In this document: in pieces, positions 55,402 through 58,596 of the stretch
Layout: every line of letters begins with the position of its first letter
Position numbering within the stretch: position 1 is the first letter of the stretch
Assembly: GCF_000375485.1 (NCBI RefSeq)
Contig: NZ_AQXE01000013.1
Span: forward strand, 41,320 to 99,915
Length of the DNA stretch: 58,596 nucleotides
Reading direction: 5' to 3'
Source: Desulfovibrio oxyclinae DSM 11498
GTDB lineage: Bacteria; Desulfobacterota; Desulfovibrionia; Desulfovibrionales; Desulfovibrionaceae
Notes under the pieces: model-generated
What the model saw: the letters and a program-made list of their open reading frames with translations, nothing else
The model's database searches: none
Told to the model about the DNA's origin: nothing
Translations under genes and position numbers: made by a program

Positions 55402-56715
55402 TTATCCGTCTTTCCTGTCACCCATCTTGGTGTAGGAGCGGCGGGTTTCGCCCACATAGATCTGACGGGGGCGGTGGATTTTTTCAAGACCGGCGCCGTA
55501 AGCTTCGTACCAGTGCGCGATCCAGCCGGGCATGCGGCCGATGGCGAACATCACCGGGTACATGTTCACCGGTATGTTCAAAGCACGCAGGATGATGCCT
55601 GAGTAGAAGTCCACGTTGGGGTACAGGCTGCGGCTAGTGAAGTATTCGTCGCTCTGGGCTTCCTCAGAGAGCTCCATGGCGATGTCGAGCAGGTCGTCCT
55701 TGATGCCCTTGGCTTTGAGCAGGTCGTGGGCCGCTTTCTGGAGAATCCGGGCGCGGGGGTCGAAGCTCTTGTAGACGCGGTGGCCGAAGCCCATGAGCCG
55801 CGTTTCCTTGCGCTTGACCTTTTCGAGGAAGCCTTTGATGTCTTCCTGACCGCTGCGGATTTCCTCCAGCATGTCGATGACTGCGGAGTTCGCACCGCCA
55901 TGCAGACGCCCCCACAGGGCGCAGATGCCGGCGGAGACCGAAGCGAAGAGGTTTGCCTGCGTGGACTGGACCATGCGCACGGTGGAGCATGAGCAGTTCT
56001 GCTCGTGGTCCGCATGCAGGGTGAAGAACAGGCTCAGGGCGCGCACTTCCTCCGGAGCAGGGTCATACAGGCGGTACGGCTCGGAAAACATCATGTGCAG
56101 AAAGTTCTGGCAGTAGGAACGTTCCGGGTCCGGGTACATGAAGGGCAGGCCCTGCGACTTGCGGTAGGCCCACGCAGCGATGGTGCGCACCTTGCTGATG
56201 ACCTTGGCGGCGGCAAGGGCGAATTCCTGCCTTGTCTGGATTTCGAGCAGCTCCGGGTCGTAGCATCCCATTGCGTTGACCACTGCTGAAAGGATGGCCA
56301 TGGGGTGCCCGTTGGACGGGAATCCCTCGAAGTGGTGCTTGAGGTCTTCGTGCAGCAGCTCGTTGTCGGTGAGCAGATCGCGAAAGCGCTGGCGTTCCTC
56401 GTAATTGGGGAGCCTGCCGAAAATCAGCAGCCATGCGGTCTCGATGAAAGAGCCGTTCTGGGCGATCTCCTCGATGGGATACCCGCGATAGTGCAGCGCG
56501 CCCTGCTCGCCGTTGACGTAGGTGATGGCGCTGGCGCAGGAGCCGGTGTTCCCGTAGCCGGGATCGTAGGTGATATGTCCGGTTTCCTTTCGCAGGTTTC
56601 GGATGTCGATGGCATGTTCCTTTTCGGAACCGACCATGACCGGAAGCTCATAGGTGGTTCCGTCCAGAATGAGGTATGCCGTCTTGTTGCTGACTTTTTC
56701 GTTGTCTTTGAGCAT
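55402..56715 (-). CDS. gltA: Citrate synthase
   Basis: A 437-residue type II (hexameric) citrate synthase condensing acetyl-CoA and oxaloacetate. Motifs: an N-terminal beta domain with TYDPGYGNTGSCASAITYVNGE, the catalytic-His HADHEQNCSCSTVRMV, and GFGHRVYKSFDPRA. The C-terminal YEAYGAGLEKIHRPRQIYVGE is typical. AGGAGG lies upstream of the ATG. With icd it forms the biosynthetic oxidative half of the citric-acid cycle. Confidence 0.96.
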   Translation of the reverse strand: MLKDNEKVSNKTAYLILDGTTYELPVMVGSEKEHAIDIRNLRKETGHITYDPGYGNTGSCASAITYVNGEQGALHYRGYPIEEIAQNGSFIETAWLLIFGRLPNYEERQRFRDLLTDNELLHEDLKHHFEGFPSNGHPMAILSAVVNAMGCYDPELLEIQTRQEFALAAAKVISKVRTIAAWAYRKSQGLPFMYPDPERSYCQNFLHMMFSEPYRLYDPAPEEVRALSLFFTLHADHEQNCSCSTVRMVQSTQANLFASVSAGICALWGRLHGGANSAVIDMLEEIRSGQEDIKGFLEKVKRKETRLMGFGHRVYKSFDPRARILQKAAHDLLKAKGIKDDLLDIAMELSEEAQSDEYFTSRSLYPNVDFYSGIILRALNIPVNMYPVMFAIGRMPGWIAHWYEAYGAGLEKIHRPRQIYVGETRRSYTKMGDRKDG

Positions 56716-56955
56716 CTATGACCTCCTGAAAACCGCTGGGCGGCAGTGTTCGCACCGGTATGATGGGCTTGGCTGGAAAGGCCCTGAATGTCCGAGAACT
56801 GGTGCCGGGATTGGAAACGGGTGGAGAGAATGGTCTGGTACCCGTTGTGAACACCTTTGATATCAGAAAACGGAAAAAAGTAAAGCCCGCCCTTTTTGAC
56901 AGTTTTGCAAAAATGTTATTTGTGCGGTTCAAGAGGTGCTCTTTGCGCCCTTTTA

Positions 56956-58368
56956 TTATTCAGTAATGATCTTTTTTGTGTCGATTCCGTATTTTCGCAT
57001 TCTGTTGAGTACTGTTCCGCGGCTTACACCAAGCTTTCTGGCGGTTTCGGACTTGTTTCCGCCACATTTTCTCAGTGCCGCCAAGAGTTCGGTCTTTTCC
57101 GGCGGATTTTCGTGGTCGTTTCTTTCTTGAGAAGGGGGCGTACTCATGGTTTCCGGTGACGAAACGTGACGGGGCGCGGTTTCCGGGACCATGAGAGAGG
57201 GGAGGTGCTCCGGCGTGATGGTCTCAGCGTCGCAGACCACGAAGGCATATTCGAGCGCGCTCCTGAGTTCCCTGACATTGCCCGGCCAGTGGTGGCGCGT
57301 CAGCAAATCCATGGCTTCCGGGGCAAGGCCGTGGATCGGGCGCGAGCGCTGCATGTTCAGCCGTTTGATGAAATGGTCCGTCAGGAGCGGGATGTCTTCT
57401 ATACGTTTGCGAAGGGCCGGCAGTTCGATGGGGATGACATTGATGCGGTAGAAAAAGTCCTGCCGGAAGCGTCCCTGTGCCACGAGCGCGGGAAGATTCT
57501 GGTTGGTGGCGCTGATGATGCGCGCGTCCAGCCGTCTGGGCTGGTTTTCGCCCACGCGTTCGAAGGTTCTGGTTTCGATCACCCTGAGCAGTTTTATCTG
57601 GATGGACTGGGGGATGTCCCCGATTTCGTCGAGAAAGATATCGCCTCCGCCCGCTTCCTCGAACCGTCCGCGTCGATGGCTGTGAGCGCCGGTGAACGCC
57701 CCTTTGACATGGCCGAACAGTTCCGATTCGAGCAGTGACTCGTTCAGCGCGGAGCAGTTGATCTGCACATACGGTCCGTCGTTTCTCGGGCCGAGGTCGT
57801 GGATGGCCCTTGCCGCGAGTTCCTTCCCGGTACCGGATTCTCCGAAAAGAATCACAGGGGCATCGCTCCCGGCCGCGCGCTCGATGAGTTCGAAGGTCCG
57901 GCGCATGACGGGACTCCGGCCGATCATGCCGTGGAACGCGCCGTCCTGATCGAACATGCGGGAAAGTTGGCGGATAGTGTCTTCGCGACGGTCTATCTCG
58001 GTGACATCGGTCAGGGTCTCAACGGTTCCGAGGACGTTCCCCAACTCATCGCGAAGCAGGGCGGCGTTTTTGAGCACGTGGACGATGGTGCCGTCCTTTC
58101 GCCGCAGATGGCAGTTGCGGGAGTTCTCCTTCCCGGACCGGAACAGGGCGCACCAGTGCTTGCTGCCCTTGCGCCGTGCGATGCGGCAGATGTCGCACTC
58201 CAGCACGCTGCACGGACTCTCCAGCAGTTCCTCGCGAGAGTACCCCGTGATGCGCGAAAGGGCGTCGTTGACCATCATGATGGTACCGTCCGGGCGCACC
58301 AGAAAGAGCCCGTCGTTCATGGTGTTCACGATTTCCGGCAGATGTCTGAGAATTTCCTGTTCAGTCAT
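56956..58368 (-). CDS. Sigma-54-dependent activator with Cys-rich PAS domain
   Basis: A 470-residue enhancer-binding protein. An N-terminal PAS sensor (10-125) is followed by AAA+ (140-375) with Walker A GESGTGKE (177-184) and the sigma-54 loop GAFTGA (224-229). The C terminus is a Fis-type helix-turn-helix (NKSETARKLGVSRGTVLNRMRKYG, 438-461). The PAS carries Cys53, Cys58, Cys61, Cys73 and Cys86 in a cluster that suggests metal, iron-sulfur or redox sensing. It is divergent from a sigma-54 promoter at 58486, its probable target. Its own start has no strong promoter visible. Confidence 0.9.
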   Translation of the reverse strand: MTEQEILRHLPEIVNTMNDGLFLVRPDGTIMMVNDALSRITGYSREELLESPCSVLECDICRIARRKGSKHWCALFRSGKENSRNCHLRRKDGTIVHVLKNAALLRDELGNVLGTVETLTDVTEIDRREDTIRQLSRMFDQDGAFHGMIGRSPVMRRTFELIERAAGSDAPVILFGESGTGKELAARAIHDLGPRNDGPYVQINCSALNESLLESELFGHVKGAFTGAHSHRRGRFEEAGGGDIFLDEIGDIPQSIQIKLLRVIETRTFERVGENQPRRLDARIISATNQNLPALVAQGRFRQDFFYRINVIPIELPALRKRIEDIPLLTDHFIKRLNMQRSRPIHGLAPEAMDLLTRHHWPGNVRELRSALEYAFVVCDAETITPEHLPSLMVPETAPRHVSSPETMSTPPSQERNDHENPPEKTELLAALRKCGGNKSETARKLGVSRGTVLNRMRKYGIDTKKIITE

Positions 58369-58485
58369 GTTTTGACCACCTGTTTAAACATATGTCTATG
58401 TACAGTTGCGCAAAATGGCAAGGGCTCAGGGGGGACAAAGGGCCGGATGACAATATAATTGCTCGAAATCATGGCTGAGGTGAAC

Positions 58486-58501
58486 TGGCATGGTGTGTGC
58501 T
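58486..58501 (+). promoter_or_regulatory. Sigma-54 promoter (-24/-12)
   Basis: TGGCATGGTGTGTGCT places GG and GC exactly 10 bases apart, the sigma-54 spacing, with TGGCATG close to the TGGCACG consensus and GTGCT close to TTGCA/T. It lies 57 bases before the ATG at 58559, which has GGAG upstream. Confidence 0.75.
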
Positions 58502-58558
58502 TGATATGGGAGCGGCTTCGCGCCGTTTGAAAGCAAGCTACTCAGTTATGGAGAATAC

Positions 58559-58596
58559 ATGTCAGCAGCAAAAAAGAGCGGCCTGAGCCGCCGTGG
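58559..58596 (+). CDS. 5' end of a gene with a possible Tat signal, cut by the window edge
   Basis: ATG preceded by GGAG (6-base spacing) and a sigma-54 promoter. The visible 12 residues are MSAAKKSGLSRR and the next codon begins GG (Gly), so S-R-R-G matches the start of a twin-arginine SRRxFLK motif after a basic N region. The product cannot be identified from this fragment. Confidence 0.55.
   Translation, partial: MSAAKKSGLSRR

Noticed and set aside
56716..56955. Sigma-54 promoter upstream of gltA
   Set aside because: No GG-N10-GC pair with acceptable flanks was found on the minus strand; the region is simply an AT-rich intergenic stretch.
58381..58413. Palindromes TGTTTAAACA and TTGCGCAA as confirmed activator sites
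   Set aside because: Short palindromes occur by chance; without a second conserved copy they are only candidates.

Overview
The window is a GC-rich chromosomal segment of a sulfate-reducing deltaproteobacterium of the Desulfovibrio / Pseudodesulfovibrio type. This rests on an flxABCD-hdrABC electron-bifurcation cluster in Desulfovibrio order, several Desulfovibrio-style small proteins, a division cluster running mraZ to ftsZ without ddl, and repetitive intergenic hairpin elements typical of the group. There is no rRNA, tRNA, CRISPR array, prophage or recognisable insertion sequence. Most genes are intact housekeeping genes packed with ATGA-type overlaps.

Layout. 1-8.2 kb: DUF1786 protein, membrane-anchored alpha/beta hydrolase, lipoprotein plus small partner, malic enzyme, TrmJ, FkbM methyltransferase, EamA transporter, zinc-ribbon protein, DarP and a ferritin-like protein. 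8.2-9.2 kb: the only long gene-free stretch, holding three copies of a composite repeat (core hairpin, 5-nt spacer, 69-nt stem-loop); a fourth, truncated copy is at the left window edge. 9.2-16 kb: flxA, B, C, D and hdrA, B, C, predicted to couple NADH oxidation to disulfide and ferredoxin chemistry. 16.1-19 kb: a MotA/TolQ-like channel with coiled-coil tail plus an OmpA-domain partner (like ZorA/ZorB of Zorya defence, but with no nuclease or helicase gene), lying 33 nt downstream of a Sir2-family deacylase. 19.1-24.3 kb: isocitrate dehydrogenase, LysE exporter, small membrane protein, orphan TRAP binding protein and a radical SAM protein. 24.4-41.3 kb: the complete dcw (division and cell wall) cluster on the minus strand with a MraZ operator of 10-bp-spaced boxes.

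41.5-58.6 kb: pyruvate kinase with an HD-GYP protein, CBS-domain protein, DUF3108 protein, bioA-bioD, a sodium:solute symporter, a radical SAM protein, a glycosyltransferase, a 900-residue acyl-CoA-synthetase-like/GNAT fusion lacking the catalytic His (Pat-like), an orphan periplasmic binding protein, citrate synthase, and a PAS/AAA+/Fis sigma-54 activator. The activator is divergent from a good sigma-54 promoter that drives a gene cut off by the window end; its first codons resemble a Tat signal.

The metabolic genes (malic enzyme, citrate synthase, isocitrate dehydrogenase, pyruvate kinase, Flx-Hdr) fit an incomplete citric-acid pathway and flavin-based redox balancing in an anaerobe. The least explained parts are the ZorAB-like pair, the composite hairpin repeats and the sigma-54 locus at the right edge.
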